A stretch of DNA of 64,000 bases from Lysobacteraceae bacterium (GTDB taxonomy: Bacteria > Bdellovibrionota > UBA1018 > JAGTJX01). The DNA is taken from contig JAGTJX010000003.1 of NCBI GenBank assembly GCA_023657465.1, positions 918,344 to 982,343 of the forward strand, given 5' to 3'. Shown piece by piece: positions 44,776 to 54,155 of this stretch. The notes under the pieces are model-generated. The model made no database searches and was not told where the DNA came from. It was given only the letters and a program-made list of their open reading frames with translations. The position numbers were made by a program, and so were the translations under genes. Each line of letters opens with the position of its first letter. Position 1 is the first letter of the stretch.

Positions 44776-45678
44776 ATGAACATTAAACAGATACTAAAAC
44801 AAAGTACCGAAATCTGTGGTGTGTTTTTAATCTACTTAGCGACCTACGCAGTAGTGCGAATCCTTTTCGTCAGTTTTTTGACATACATTTCGATAGCGCC
44901 AGGAACGAAACTCGGAGATCTGAGCGATGCTCTCTCCAATCATGAACTCACCATCTCATCGCTCGGATCACTTCTGTTTATTTTAGGATCGATCGCACTC
45001 TATCCTCTTGTACTTCTTCCTCGCTCGAAGTTCCTGCAGAGAGGTTTTATATTTCCCTATTATTTCAGGTCATTCACACAAGGCGCTTGGCTAGCACTCG
45101 TGTTTTGTTTACTTTTTCTGGTTTTAGGAACATATCGCTACCTAGGATTCTTTATTCACTACGAAGGTGCCCCACTGGCTCTGCTTGCACTCATCATGAG
45201 GATGAGTTTTCTGATCGCGCTCATCTATTGTGACGAGTATTTCTTCAGAGAGCAGCTCTTAGGTAAGTTCGTCAATCTTAGCAGAACGCCTCTTACCAAT
45301 GCTGTGGTACTGACATCCCTACTTTATGTAGGACTCAGAGCCTTTCAATTCGACTTGGGCTGGATGCACGCTATGACGTTGTTTCTGATTGGGATTAAAC
45401 TCGCTCAATTCAGAATTGAACACCAATCCTTCGTTCACGGAGCGGGATGGCTTTCTGGTCTATTTGTCATCATCCATGTGTTCTTTGGACTACCCATTTT
45501 CGGAGTGGAATTCCCTGGTGTATTGCTTCTCAAATATTCTGAACCAATGAATGCCTCTCGCATCGACATTCTACTGACAGGCGGAGGCGGAGGCCCATTG
45601 TCGAGTATTCTCCTGCAATTGTATTTATTAGGCACGATCCTATGGCAAGCGTATCGAAACAAATCTATAATTAAATAA
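44776..45678 (+). CDS. Multi-pass membrane protein, possibly CPBP (Abi/CAAX) family
   Basis: 300 residues with about eight membrane helices. The segment YCDEYFFREQLLGKF resembles the EExxxR motif of CPBP intramembrane proteases (with Asp-Glu in place of Glu-Glu), and later FVHGAGWLSGLFVIIH gives possible second and third motif His. The match is partial, so the family is tentative. The stop and the tolQ start share one base (TAATG), so it is translated together with the Tol genes. Confidence 0.55.
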   Translation: MNIKQILKQSTEICGVFLIYLATYAVVRILFVSFLTYISIAPGTKLGDLSDALSNHELTISSLGSLLFILGSIALYPLVLLPRSKFLQRGFIFPYYFRSFTQGAWLALVFCLLFLVLGTYRYLGFFIHYEGAPLALLALIMRMSFLIALIYCDEYFFREQLLGKFVNLSRTPLTNAVVLTSLLYVGLRAFQFDLGWMHAMTLFLIGIKLAQFRIEHQSFVHGAGWLSGLFVIIHVFFGLPIFGVEFPGVLLLKYSEPMNASRIDILLTGGGGGPLSSILLQLYLLGTILWQAYRNKSIIK

Positions 45679-46376
45679 TGAATACTACTATCACTACTAA
45701 TTCGAGTGTCATGGATCTCGTCATTCATGCTGGTTGGGTTGCAAGACTCGTTTTGCTTTTGCTTGCCGGAGCCTCTGTTTTTTGCTGGGCGATCATTCTC
45801 AGCAAAGCCAAACTCATGAAATCCGCTCTTAAAGAAAACCACCATTTCTTTGAAATTTTCTGGAATAGCAAAAACTTGGACGAAATTTTTACAAGAGTTG
45901 AAAATTTCGATCAATCACCTGCAGCAGCTGTTTTCAAAAACGGTTTTAAGGAACTCAAGAAACTCAACATGTCTGATCGCAGTGACTTCGGTCAGCCAGA
46001 GGTAGAAAATATTCAGCGCTCTCTTGCAAGGGCTGCACAAGAAGAAGTCGCAACTCTAGAAAAAAACTTAGGATGGCTTGCAACCACAGCGAGCGCCGCT
46101 CCGTTCGTTGGCCTACTCGGTACAGTCTGGGGTATCATGGACTCGTTCCGTAACATTGGGGCCACAGGCGCAGCCAATCTCGCAGTCGTAGCTCCCGGTA
46201 TCTCTGAAGCCCTCATCGCTACAGCTGCAGGACTTCTTGCTGCGATTCCAGCGGTAGTTGCCTATAACTTCTTTCTCAATAAAATTAAAAAAATAGCAAT
46301 CGACATGGACGGTTTCTCTCAAGACTTCCTCAATATCGTTCAGCGTAGCTTCCTTGTCGGCAGGAAGAAGAGCTAA
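45678..46376 (+). CDS. tolQ: Tol-Pal system proton channel subunit TolQ
   Basis: MotA/TolQ/ExbB family, 232 residues with three membrane helices (about 15-35, 135-155, 170-195). The second and third carry FVGLLGTVWGIMDSFRNIG and AATAAGLLAAIPAVVAYNFF, the TolQ/ExbB signatures. It supplies the channel for proton-driven Tol action at the septum and outer membrane. Followed by tolR after 3 bp. The TolQ label over ExbB rests on the TolQ-TolR-TolA-like order. Confidence 0.9.
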   Translation: MNTTITTNSSVMDLVIHAGWVARLVLLLLAGASVFCWAIILSKAKLMKSALKENHHFFEIFWNSKNLDEIFTRVENFDQSPAAAVFKNGFKELKKLNMSDRSDFGQPEVENIQRSLARAAQEEVATLEKNLGWLATTASAAPFVGLLGTVWGIMDSFRNIGATGAANLAVVAPGISEALIATAAGLLAAIPAVVAYNFFLNKIKKIAIDMDGFSQDFLNIVQRSFLVGRKKS

Positions 46377-46379
46377 GCC

Positions 46380-46787
46380 ATGAAAATGCAAAGCACACAG
46401 ACTGCGCTTTCAGAAATCAACGTCACACCTCTTGTCGATGTGATGCTTGTGCTTCTCATCGTGTTTATGATTTCAGCTCCGATGATGCAGCAAGGTGTTC
46501 AAGTAGAGCTCCCTAAAGCCAACGCTGGATCTCTCAATGAATCACCCGAGCCACTCGTACTCGTGGTCAATGCCGATCGATCAATAGCGATCAACGGACA
46601 CAAGATCCCACTTGCAAACCTCAGAACCAAACTCACTGCAATCGCGGCGGCAAAACCTAACATCGACGTCCTCGTCCAAGCAGATCAATCCGTACCCTAT
46701 GGGATCATCGCTAAAATCATCGCTGAAGTGAAACAATCCAAAATCACTCGTGTAGGTTTGGTCACGGAACCCGATGGCACGAAGTGA
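46380..46787 (+). CDS. tolR: Tol-Pal system protein TolR
   Basis: 135-residue ExbD/TolR-type protein: cytoplasmic N-terminus, one membrane helix (about 18-38) with the proton-relay Asp20 in VTPLVDVMLVLLIVFM, and a periplasmic domain with the usual VLVQADQSVPYG segment. It overlaps the TolA-like gene by 14 bp. Confidence 0.92.
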   Translation: MKMQSTQTALSEINVTPLVDVMLVLLIVFMISAPMMQQGVQVELPKANAGSLNESPEPLVLVVNADRSIAINGHKIPLANLRTKLTAIAAAKPNIDVLVQADQSVPYGIIAKIIAEVKQSKITRVGLVTEPDGTK

Positions 46788-47517
46788 TCGCCCCCAGTAT
46801 CTCAGTCTCTCACCTGACTTAGATTCTCGCCTGAAGCGTGCTCTCAAGATCTCGCTCATCATTCACGCTATGTTTTTATTTACGATTGTGACCAAAGAGA
46901 CTTTTTTCCCGACGACTCCAATACTCTACATCCCTTCCCTCAGAGTGGATCTCGTTGCACTTCCGGATCAACTCAAGAAAGACATCAATAAACCCAGACC
47001 CCTTCCAGGGGATGACAAGCCCATCACTCAGAAGAAGTCTAAAGCCACTGAAGTAGCCGATCCCGGTGAAATGGCGACAAAGTCTGCTCCATCGCAAGTA
47101 CGGAAGAAAAAAATCCAAGGCGCACTTGCACGGATTAAGGCTCTAGAAAAAATTCAAGAAGAAGAACCTAAGAACAAAAAAATGAAAGGGAACTTCCTCT
47201 CCAAAGGAACTTCTCAATCTGGAGATGCCAAAGAATCAGCTATGACCAACTACTACGAAGAAGTGGTCGATCAAGTGAGACGATTCTGGGAGCTGCCGGT
47301 TTGGTTAGCAAGACGAGGACTTTCTGCTCAAGTGAGAGTTGCACTCGATCAGAAGGGCAGAATCCTTCAGCTTGTGTTTGTGAAGTCTTCTGGCGACCCA
47401 CAGTTTGATGATTACGCAAAAGGAAGCATCATGAGCGCTCAACCTTTCCCGATGCCACCCGCTGAAGTGAGATCGGTGGTCATGGGTTCTGGTTTTGTGT
47501 TAGGGTTCCCACTATGA
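46774..47517 (+). CDS. TolA/TonB-like protein with C-terminal energy-transducing domain
   Basis: 247 residues: a membrane helix near 28-45, a Lys/Glu/Pro-rich periplasmic linker (about 60-150), and a C-terminal TolA/TonB-type domain (about 160-247) with YYEEVVDQVRRFWELP, LQLVFVKSSGDPQFDDYA and a final GSGFVLGFPL. By position it is the TolA that links TolQR to the outer membrane. TolB and Pal are not next to it. Overlaps tolR and, with ATGA, rocD. Confidence 0.82.
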   Translation: MARSDRPQYLSLSPDLDSRLKRALKISLIIHAMFLFTIVTKETFFPTTPILYIPSLRVDLVALPDQLKKDINKPRPLPGDDKPITQKKSKATEVADPGEMATKSAPSQVRKKKIQGALARIKALEKIQEEEPKNKKMKGNFLSKGTSQSGDAKESAMTNYYEEVVDQVRRFWELPVWLARRGLSAQVRVALDQKGRILQLVFVKSSGDPQFDDYAKGSIMSAQPFPMPPAEVRSVVMGSGFVLGFPL

Positions 47518-48734
47518 AGCAGCCTCTCTCCTCACAAGAGTCAATGGATCTTGAAGCCAAATACGGTGCACACAATTATCACCCACTTCCTGTTGTCCTC
47601 TCACGGGGTGAGGGAATTTATCTTTGGAATCCAGAAGGCAAAAAATTTATGGATTTTCTGGCGGGTTACAGCGCCGTCAATCAAGGCCACTGTCACCCCA
47701 AGATTATTGCTGCTCTCACTGAGCAAGCGAAGCAACTCACACTCACCTCTCGAGCGTTCTACAATGACAAGTTAGGCTTAGCTGAGAAGTATGTCTGTGA
47801 GTTTTTCGGATATCAGAAAGCTCTCTTCATGAATTCTGGAGTAGAAGCAAACGAGACCGCACTTAAGATCACTCGCAAGTGGGCTTATGATGTGAAGAAA
47901 ATTCCTGTGAACCAAGCTAAGATCATCGCCGTGCAATCTAATTTTCATGGACGCACGCTCGGAGTGATCAGTGCATCGACTGATTCTTCATCCAAAACTG
48001 GATTCGGTCCCTATATGCCAGGATATATCGTCGTTCCTTATGATGATCTTGAAGCACTCAACTTGGCGCTTGAAGACCCTACTGTCGCAGGATTTTGGGT
48101 TGAGCCTATACAAGGAGAAGCAGGCGTCGTCGTACCTTCGAAAGGTTATCTGAAGAAAGCTTCTGAACTCTGCAGGAAGAATAATGTTCTATTGCTTGCT
48201 GATGAGATTCAAACAGGAATTGGTCGAACAGGAAAGCTACTCGCTTGTGAATACGAAAACGTGAAGCCAGACATTCTCATTTTAGGAAAAAGTCTTTCAG
48301 GCGGGACGATGCCCATCTCTGTTGTCCTCACTCAAGACTCAGTCATGGATGTGATCAAGCCCGGGAGCCATGGTTCAACTTTCGGAGGAAATCCTCTTGC
48401 AGCTCATGTCGTAATCGCGGCTCTCAATACAGTGCATGATGAAAAGCTTGTAGAAAATTCACACCTGAGAGGAGAGCAATTTAGAAAAGAGCTCGCTCAC
48501 CTAAAAAAACTCCCATTTGTGAAAGACATCCGCGGTCTAGGCCTTATGAATGCAATTGAGATCGAAAACTCTCCAAAACGCAGCGCGTGGGACATCTGCA
48601 TGAAGCTCATGGAAGCGGGATTACTTGCCAAACCGACCCATGAGACGACAATTCGTCTCACGCCACCACTCGTCATTTCTGAAAAACAAATGAGTGAGGC
48701 TTGCAGTATTATTTCAGCTGTATTTTCCTCTTGA
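47514..48734 (+). CDS. rocD: Ornithine aminotransferase
   Basis: PLP-dependent class III aminotransferase that turns ornithine and 2-oxoglutarate into glutamate-5-semialdehyde and glutamate. 406 residues. Start region KYGAHNYHPLPVVLSRGEG and SAVNQGHCHPKI are characteristic of ornithine aminotransferases rather than ArgD. Also visible: MNSGVEANETALK, LLADEIQTGIGRTGKL and ILGKSLSGG with the PLP Lys. It overlaps the TolA-like stop by 4 bp though functionally unrelated. The product feeds proC (at 59.6 kb). Confidence 0.9.
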   Translation: MKQPLSSQESMDLEAKYGAHNYHPLPVVLSRGEGIYLWNPEGKKFMDFLAGYSAVNQGHCHPKIIAALTEQAKQLTLTSRAFYNDKLGLAEKYVCEFFGYQKALFMNSGVEANETALKITRKWAYDVKKIPVNQAKIIAVQSNFHGRTLGVISASTDSSSKTGFGPYMPGYIVVPYDDLEALNLALEDPTVAGFWVEPIQGEAGVVVPSKGYLKKASELCRKNNVLLLADEIQTGIGRTGKLLACEYENVKPDILILGKSLSGGTMPISVVLTQDSVMDVIKPGSHGSTFGGNPLAAHVVIAALNTVHDEKLVENSHLRGEQFRKELAHLKKLPFVKDIRGLGLMNAIEIENSPKRSAWDICMKLMEAGLLAKPTHETTIRLTPPLVISEKQMSEACSIISAVFSS

Positions 48735-48782
48735 TACTTAGCGCTCCCAGGGTCTAAACCTGTTCCCGAGGAGTACCAAATC

Positions 48783-49487
48783 ATGAAAAAATTAAGTCTT
48801 ATTTTGTTATTAGCAGGATCCGCTTTTGCTCAAGATGCAAAAATTGAAGGTGTAAACTTTCACTCAGCATATATCCCACCAGGATTCGATTCGAATGATT
48901 CGAACGTACAATTGGTTGTGGAAGGAATGCTCAAGGATTCTTGTCATCAAGCTGCAATGGGATCTGCGAAGGTTAATACAGCTTCAAAAACCATCACCGT
49001 CACAGGAGAAACCTATGTGAGAAAAGGCCTCTGCATTCAAGTCATGACACCGTTTCACCAAGTCTATGATTTGAAAAAGCTTCCTGCAGGAAAGTATGAT
49101 GTCGTTCAGCCTACTTCTGAAAGTAGATATGAATTAGGTCAACTCAAAGTGAAACCCAGTTCAACTCAATCAGCTGACGATTATCTGTATGCTCCGGTCA
49201 CTCAGGCTTATTTTACTTACGACACGAACGGTAATCCATTCGTGCGTATCTCTGGGTATTTCACCAATTCATGCATGAGCGTCAAAGACATTAAAGTAGA
49301 TGTGAAAGAAAACGTGATCACTGTTCTACCCATTGCTCAGCTGAAGAAGAATACAACTTGTAACAAGGGCCGCTTCAAATTCAATAAGTCAGTTGATATT
49401 TCGAATGTTGAATTGGGTCGCTATCTTCTCCATGTGAGAACAGCAGGAAGCCAAGCGATCAATACTTTAATCGATATTGATGAGTAG
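48783..49487 (+). CDS. Secreted protein with two tandem Cys-containing domains, unknown function
   Basis: 234 residues; signal peptide MKKLSLILLLAGSAFAQ and good ribosome binding site GAGGAG. The mature protein is two similar halves (about 20-110 and 125-232). Each runs through a strand, a DSC/NSC Cys, a beta pair, a second Cys (LC / TC), a hydrophobic block and a closing LPAGKYDV / VELGRYLLHV. The duplicated pattern and four main Cys suggest two disulfide-bonded beta domains. Family unknown. Confidence 0.75.
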   Translation: MKKLSLILLLAGSAFAQDAKIEGVNFHSAYIPPGFDSNDSNVQLVVEGMLKDSCHQAAMGSAKVNTASKTITVTGETYVRKGLCIQVMTPFHQVYDLKKLPAGKYDVVQPTSESRYELGQLKVKPSSTQSADDYLYAPVTQAYFTYDTNGNPFVRISGYFTNSCMSVKDIKVDVKENVITVLPIAQLKKNTTCNKGRFKFNKSVDISNVELGRYLLHVRTAGSQAINTLIDIDE

Positions 49488-49491
49488 AAAA

Positions 49492-49998
49492 TCACATTGT
49501 GATTTTCATTAGCTCAAACTTTTCCAGGTGGCCATTCCCGTACCAAAACGTACCGTGGAATGGCTGCCTCTTAAAAACGTACGGCAAGAATTTCTGATCT
49601 CCATCCCAAAGTTTTAATCCGAGTATTTCCTCTGGGGTTTTCCAATGCGCAGTCTTCCCTGGATCACTCACCTCAGCGACAAACACATGCACCCACCAAT
49701 CCTCATGCTTATGAGATTTGAAATTGGGAAATGCAATGAACCCCATCCATTGAAATGCATCTGCACCCAGTCTTATTCCTGACTCTTCTTCAAACTCTCT
49801 GACTGCGCACTGGAGCGCGGATTCACCGAGCTCTAGCTTGCCGCCTAATCCATTCCACACGCCATCCTTGTGTTCCATCATCAAGTATGTACCCTGATGA
49901 TGCGCATAGATCAGTGTGGCAGGAATGATCTTCTGTTGCCCTTGCTCAAATGGGTTCATGGATGTGATACTGACACAGATGAAACGACTTTTCGACAT
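49492..49998 (-). CDS. NUDIX hydrolase, 8-oxo-dGTP diphosphatase (MutT) type
   Basis: 168 residues at the longest; an ATG at 49959 (155 residues) is also possible and would avoid overlap with the divergent acyl-CoA synthetase gene. The NUDIX box GGKLELGESALQCAVREFEEES is complete with the catalytic REFEEE. The GVWNGLGGKLE context and the later WWVHVFVAEV resemble MTH1/MutT-like enzymes that clean oxidised nucleotides; substrate is inferred. Confidence 0.88.
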   Translation of the reverse strand: MSKSRFICVSITSMNPFEQGQQKIIPATLIYAHHQGTYLMMEHKDGVWNGLGGKLELGESALQCAVREFEEESGIRLGADAFQWMGFIAFPNFKSHKHEDWWVHVFVAEVSDPGKTAHWKTPEEILGLKLWDGDQKFLPYVFKRQPFHGTFWYGNGHLEKFELMKITM

Positions 49999-51778
49999 TC
50001 CTGAACATCAAAACAAACTCTTTCCCAAGACAGACTCCATCGCTGCAAAAATAGACGGCAAATGGCAGAAGTTCACTACCCAAGATTTACTCACCCAATC
50101 TAAACGTGTGAGTTTAGGTCTTTTAGGACTTGGAATTACAAAGGGTGACCGAGTGGGCATCATCTCCATGAATCGCCCTGAGTGGAACTTCATCGATTAC
50201 GGGATTCTTCAATTAGGTGCGATCAATGTTCCGATCTATCCAACGTCAGCGACTTCCGACGTGGAATTCATTCTGGGTCATTCCGAAGTGAAAGTGCTCT
50301 TCGTTGAGACTGTGAAAAACAACAATCGAATTTTAGAAATGAAATCAAAGCTTCCCAAGCTTGAGCACATCATTGCACTGAACCCAGGAACTCAAACTCA
50401 ATCCTATCTTGATTGGATGAGAAAAATCGATTTTAGTACTCACGAAAATGAATACAAAAGATTACGCGATTCCGTAGAGAGCTCAAACCTTGCAAGCATC
50501 ATTTATACTTCTGGAACTACAGGGACTCCTAAGGGCGTGATGCTCACTCATGCGAGTATTCTCTCTAATATACTGGCCACTCAAGACATTCTCCCGATCA
50601 ATTCTTCTCACCGAGCTCTGAGCTTCCTTCCGCTTTGTCATATTTTTGAGCGCATGGTGAATTACACATATCAGTCTCTTGGTGTCTCCATCTACTACGC
50701 TGAGAGCATTGAGACGATTGTTTCCGATCTCAAGGTAGTGAAGCCTCATGTCTTCGTGACAGTCCCTAGACTACTTGAGAAAATGTTTAATAAAATCGTC
50801 GCGACCGGAGAGAAACTAAGTGGAGTCAAGCGCACTCTTTTCAAATGGGCTTTAGAATTAGGCCTAGAATATGACGACGATAAGTCTAAGAAGCTGGGCT
50901 ACGGATCTCAGCTCGCTCTGGCTCAGTCACTCGTTTTCAACAAGTGGAGAGAAGCCTTGGGTGGAGAGATCAAGCTCATCATCTCAGGCGGCGCTGCTCT
51001 TCAGCCGAGACTCGCAAAAGTATTCTGGGCAGCAGGAATTCCCGTGCTAGAGGGCTACGGCCTTACAGAAACTTCACCGGTCATCTCAGTCAATCTCATC
51101 GATCATGACAATCGTAGAATCGGAACTGTGGGTCCTGTGATCTCTGGCGTCGAGGTCAAGCTCCAACCAGAAGAGAGTCATGCAGCACATGAAGGCGAAA
51201 TCTGTGTTCGTGGGCCTTCAGTGATGAAGGGTTACTACAAGAACGAAGAAGCTACCGCTGAAGTCATTGACGGTGAAGGTTGGTTCCACACCGGAGACAT
51301 AGGGACACTGGTAGATAATAAATTTTTAAAAATCACCGATCGTAAGAAGGAAATTTTCAAAACCTCTGGTGGAAAGTACGTTGCTCCACTTCCGATTGAG
51401 AACCGACTTAAAGAATCCAATTATGTCGAGCAAGCCTGGGTGACAGGTGAGAACCAGAAGTTTCCCTGTGCGATCATCGTTCCAGCGTTTGATGAGATGA
51501 AGCGTTATTGCAAGAGCATCAATCTCAATTACTGCTCTAATGACGAGATGGCTTTTCATCCCAAAATCCGTGAGCTCTTCTCTGGAGAGATCAAGAAGAT
51601 CAATGAGCACTTGGGGAGTTGGGAAATGATCAAGCACTTCGAACTCGTAGCTGATCATTGGACTATAGATACAGGAGAACTCACACCTAAGCTCTCGCTC
51701 AAACGAAGAGTGCTTCGTGAGAAGTATAAAGAACTTATTATTAAGATCTATAAGTCTAACGATGTTGACTTGACTTAA
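49979..51778 (+). CDS. Long-chain acyl-CoA synthetase (AMP-forming)
   Basis: Activates fatty acids to acyl-CoA via acyl-AMP. About 599 residues from the ATG at 49979; the open frame to 49916 overlaps the divergent NUDIX gene. Motifs of the superfamily: YTSGTTGTPKGVMLTH, GYGLTETSPV, GWFHTGDIG and DRKKEIFKTSGGKYVAPLPIE, the latter typical of long-chain (FAA/ACSL-type) enzymes. It differs from the FadD-like gene at 61.9-63.6 kb, so the genome has at least two such enzymes. Confidence 0.93.
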   Translation: MKRLFDIPEHQNKLFPKTDSIAAKIDGKWQKFTTQDLLTQSKRVSLGLLGLGITKGDRVGIISMNRPEWNFIDYGILQLGAINVPIYPTSATSDVEFILGHSEVKVLFVETVKNNNRILEMKSKLPKLEHIIALNPGTQTQSYLDWMRKIDFSTHENEYKRLRDSVESSNLASIIYTSGTTGTPKGVMLTHASILSNILATQDILPINSSHRALSFLPLCHIFERMVNYTYQSLGVSIYYAESIETIVSDLKVVKPHVFVTVPRLLEKMFNKIVATGEKLSGVKRTLFKWALELGLEYDDDKSKKLGYGSQLALAQSLVFNKWREALGGEIKLIISGGAALQPRLAKVFWAAGIPVLEGYGLTETSPVISVNLIDHDNRRIGTVGPVISGVEVKLQPEESHAAHEGEICVRGPSVMKGYYKNEEATAEVIDGEGWFHTGDIGTLVDNKFLKITDRKKEIFKTSGGKYVAPLPIENRLKESNYVEQAWVTGENQKFPCAIIVPAFDEMKRYCKSINLNYCSNDEMAFHPKIRELFSGEIKKINEHLGSWEMIKHFELVADHWTIDTGELTPKLSLKRRVLREKYKELIIKIYKSNDVDLT

Positions 51779-51809
51779 GTTCCTCTTCACTAAACCCGAA
51801 AAGCTAGTT

Positions 51810-52544
51810 ATGATCCTTGCTCTCGTTTTACTATCACTCTCATTCGATTCACAGGCAAAAGAGCCATTGAAGCAAATCCCCTGCTTCAATGAAGTCTCAG
51901 ATTTACAGCTTACATGGGAGACCATCAAGGGCTGGAAGACCATCGCGAACGATGTTTCAGACCAAACGATTCTTCAGAGTGGAACGGACACTTTCGGAGT
52001 TTGGATTGAACTCATTATTGCGAAGAAGGGCAACACTCTCATTCGATTCGCCCCTGAACACACTGAGATCGTCTCGTTTAATAAGAAAGACTGTACTCGT
52101 AATGTTCGCATTCAGCCTGGACCTCTGGCTTTCATTCAGAAAAACGAACAGAGCGTTACTGACGCCGATCTTAATATCTGGATAAAGGACTTAGACTCTA
52201 GATCGGTAACGGGGTTACTTTACACTTGGTCTCCTCATATGAATTTAAGTTACATTAATTTGGATGAGGTCATAGAAGTTGCTAAGAAACTGAAGCTTGA
52301 TCTCAAAGTCGTTCTTGATCCAAGAGCAAGTCAGAAGGCCGCAGAATCTGTTGCTAAGAAGTACAAAATTCCAGACTCTTATCTCAAAAGAGCAAGAAGT
52401 GTAGAGTTAGATCGAAGAGAAATCTATACACATTATCCTTCCTATCATCTGATCAACGGTAAGGGCTGGATCAACACTCCGCGATTAGGATATGACTCGC
52501 CCAAGAAGCTCATTGAGTACATTCAAGAGGAACTGAAAAAGTGA
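51810..52544 (+). CDS. Secreted protein with a thioredoxin-like domain lacking the CxxC
   Basis: 244 residues; signal peptide about 1-16 (ending SQA). After a beta-rich N-terminal part, residues about 125-244 follow the thioredoxin order: strand LLYTWSP, helix with LDEVIEVAKKLKLDLKVVLDP, VAKKYKIP, then YPSYHLINGKGWINTPRLGY and a closing helix. The CxxC site is replaced by WSPHM, and YPSYHLING holds the cis-Pro region, so it cannot act as a disulfide enzyme. It overlaps the cytochrome c gene by 4 bp, suggesting a shared envelope job. Confidence 0.65.
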   Translation: MILALVLLSLSFDSQAKEPLKQIPCFNEVSDLQLTWETIKGWKTIANDVSDQTILQSGTDTFGVWIELIIAKKGNTLIRFAPEHTEIVSFNKKDCTRNVRIQPGPLAFIQKNEQSVTDADLNIWIKDLDSRSVTGLLYTWSPHMNLSYINLDEVIEVAKKLKLDLKVVLDPRASQKAAESVAKKYKIPDSYLKRARSVELDRREIYTHYPSYHLINGKGWINTPRLGYDSPKKLIEYIQEELKK

Positions 52545-54076
52545 ACCTCTTCAAGCTCACTCTATTTTATTTTTTAGCCTTCACTCAAACGACACTCGCT
52601 CAACATAAGGCTGTATGTAATATTCCCGAACCTGGATTAGTTCTAAAAACAAACATAGAGGGTAGTCCAAATTATTTCTTCAGGGCATTTCCTGATAGTG
52701 ACAAGGTAGCTTATAATGGTGATGGAACGAACTTTGTGATGAATATGAAAACAGGAGAGAAGTTTTCGGTACCTGGTTCTTACGATCCTGTACCACTATT
52801 TGACAGCAAAACATTGACTACGAGTAGTGATATTGGATTCTATTTTTACCCTGTTCATTCAAATAAAGAGACTACTAAAGAGGAAGTAAACCTCTTCGAC
52901 AAAGATCTAAAAGGAACATATCAATCTGTCGGAGAGATTCAAAAAATCAATTCTATATCGAAGTACAGAATCATTGTAGTAGGAAGCGAATTTAAACAAA
53001 TTTCATATGCTGAATATTTAGCTGACTCAAGTACAACTCCTTCGAGAATCAATCGTACAAAATTAAAAAATGGTCTTTGCGCCGAGAAAGACCTGAAACT
53101 TCCCATGATTTCTAAAGACGGCCAGTATTTAGCCGCAAGAGAAAATAACGCCTCACCTCCACGCACAAAGATCTATAGAATCACTGCAGAAGACACTTGT
53201 GAAGAGATTCTAGATTTAGGTTTAGCTACTGGAAAAGTAGACTTCAGCTTCGACGGAAGGAAAATTGTATTTCATATCGACACATTGCAGAGCGTAGATT
53301 ATTTCAATGACGCTGGAGATTCGACAGTCGGAAATATGAATGTCTTCGAAATGGATTTAAAGTCGAAGAAAATCAAACAACTCACTTATTCCTCAAACGG
53401 TCACTCTTATTTTCCTTCTTATAGGCGTGACGGAAAAATCGTATTCATCAGAAACACGGGAGAAGAAGATAGCACTGAAAAGTACAGCTTCATTCTTGTA
53501 GATCCGAAGAAGATCAAAGGATTGCAAATCGATGAGCAACCTCCTCTTTCAACAGAGTTAAACTGCGACGCCAATCAACAGAAGGACGCACTCTCCGCTA
53601 TTGGACAAGCTTGGTACAAAATCTGCGCCAAAGCCGACACTAGCCATGAACAAGGATTCATCTTGGGAGCAAATCTCTCGCGAGAGAAATGCTTAGATCT
53701 TGTGCAAAACTACAGCGACTCCATTCAATTACCTACTTCTTGGAAACTAGAGAAGAAAGAACTCATCAAACTTTGTGGCGGAATGTCTCAGGCCAAATCA
53801 AATAAAACTCAACCCACCATCAAAAAAATAGTCTCTGCAAAGCAAGATCCAGTCTCTATCTTTAATAGCAAATGCGCTGTTTGCCATAACGACAATGAAC
53901 CTTTCAAAGATCCTGAAGCACTGAAGAAGTGGCCAGCAAAGCTCACCAAGGGAGCTAAAACCTGGAAAGACGCGCTTCCAATGAGACTCAAGAGCAAAGA
54001 CGAGGCCTTTCGCATGCCCAAGGGCGGAGAGCTCACTCAGGATCAGATCAATACCCTTCTTAATTATATTGATTAG
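52541..54076 (+). CDS. Periplasmic PD40-type beta-propeller with C-terminal c-type cytochrome domain
   Basis: 511 residues; signal peptide about 1-20. Residues about 30-340 show repeated WD/PD40-like blades (KISKDGQYLAAREN, DFSFDGRKIVF, FPSYRRDGKIVF), then a linker and a mono-haem cytochrome c domain (about 435-511) with CAVCH at 445-449 and the axial Met in FRMPKGGEL. Haem attachment requires export. An electron-transfer or haem-sensing role is inference. Coupled to the thioredoxin-like gene upstream. Confidence 0.8.
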   Translation: MNLFKLTLFYFLAFTQTTLAQHKAVCNIPEPGLVLKTNIEGSPNYFFRAFPDSDKVAYNGDGTNFVMNMKTGEKFSVPGSYDPVPLFDSKTLTTSSDIGFYFYPVHSNKETTKEEVNLFDKDLKGTYQSVGEIQKINSISKYRIIVVGSEFKQISYAEYLADSSTTPSRINRTKLKNGLCAEKDLKLPMISKDGQYLAARENNASPPRTKIYRITAEDTCEEILDLGLATGKVDFSFDGRKIVFHIDTLQSVDYFNDAGDSTVGNMNVFEMDLKSKKIKQLTYSSNGHSYFPSYRRDGKIVFIRNTGEEDSTEKYSFILVDPKKIKGLQIDEQPPLSTELNCDANQQKDALSAIGQAWYKICAKADTSHEQGFILGANLSREKCLDLVQNYSDSIQLPTSWKLEKKELIKLCGGMSQAKSNKTQPTIKKIVSAKQDPVSIFNSKCAVCHNDNEPFKDPEALKKWPAKLTKGAKTWKDALPMRLKSKDEAFRMPKGGELTQDQINTLLNYID

Positions 54077-54091
54077 TGTTTCGTCATTGAG

Positions 54092-54119
54092 TTGACGGTT
54101 CCGCTGTTAAATTTAATAT
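54092..54119 (+). promoter_or_regulatory. Candidate sigma-70 promoter of the lytic transglycosylase gene
   Basis: TTGACG (54092-54097), 16-bp spacer, TAATAT (54114-54119) in the 79-bp gap before the gene. The -35 matches five of six bases. The predicted start near 54126 leaves a leader of about 30 nt. Confidence 0.45.
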
Positions 54120-54155
54120 TACCTCAGCCTCACTCAATCCTCCGCCGATAAGGCA

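Noticed and set aside
47514..48734. Acetylornithine aminotransferase (argD)
   Set aside because: The KYGAHNYHPLPVVL and SAVNQGHCHPKI segments fit ornithine aminotransferase better, and no arginine-synthesis gene is nearby.
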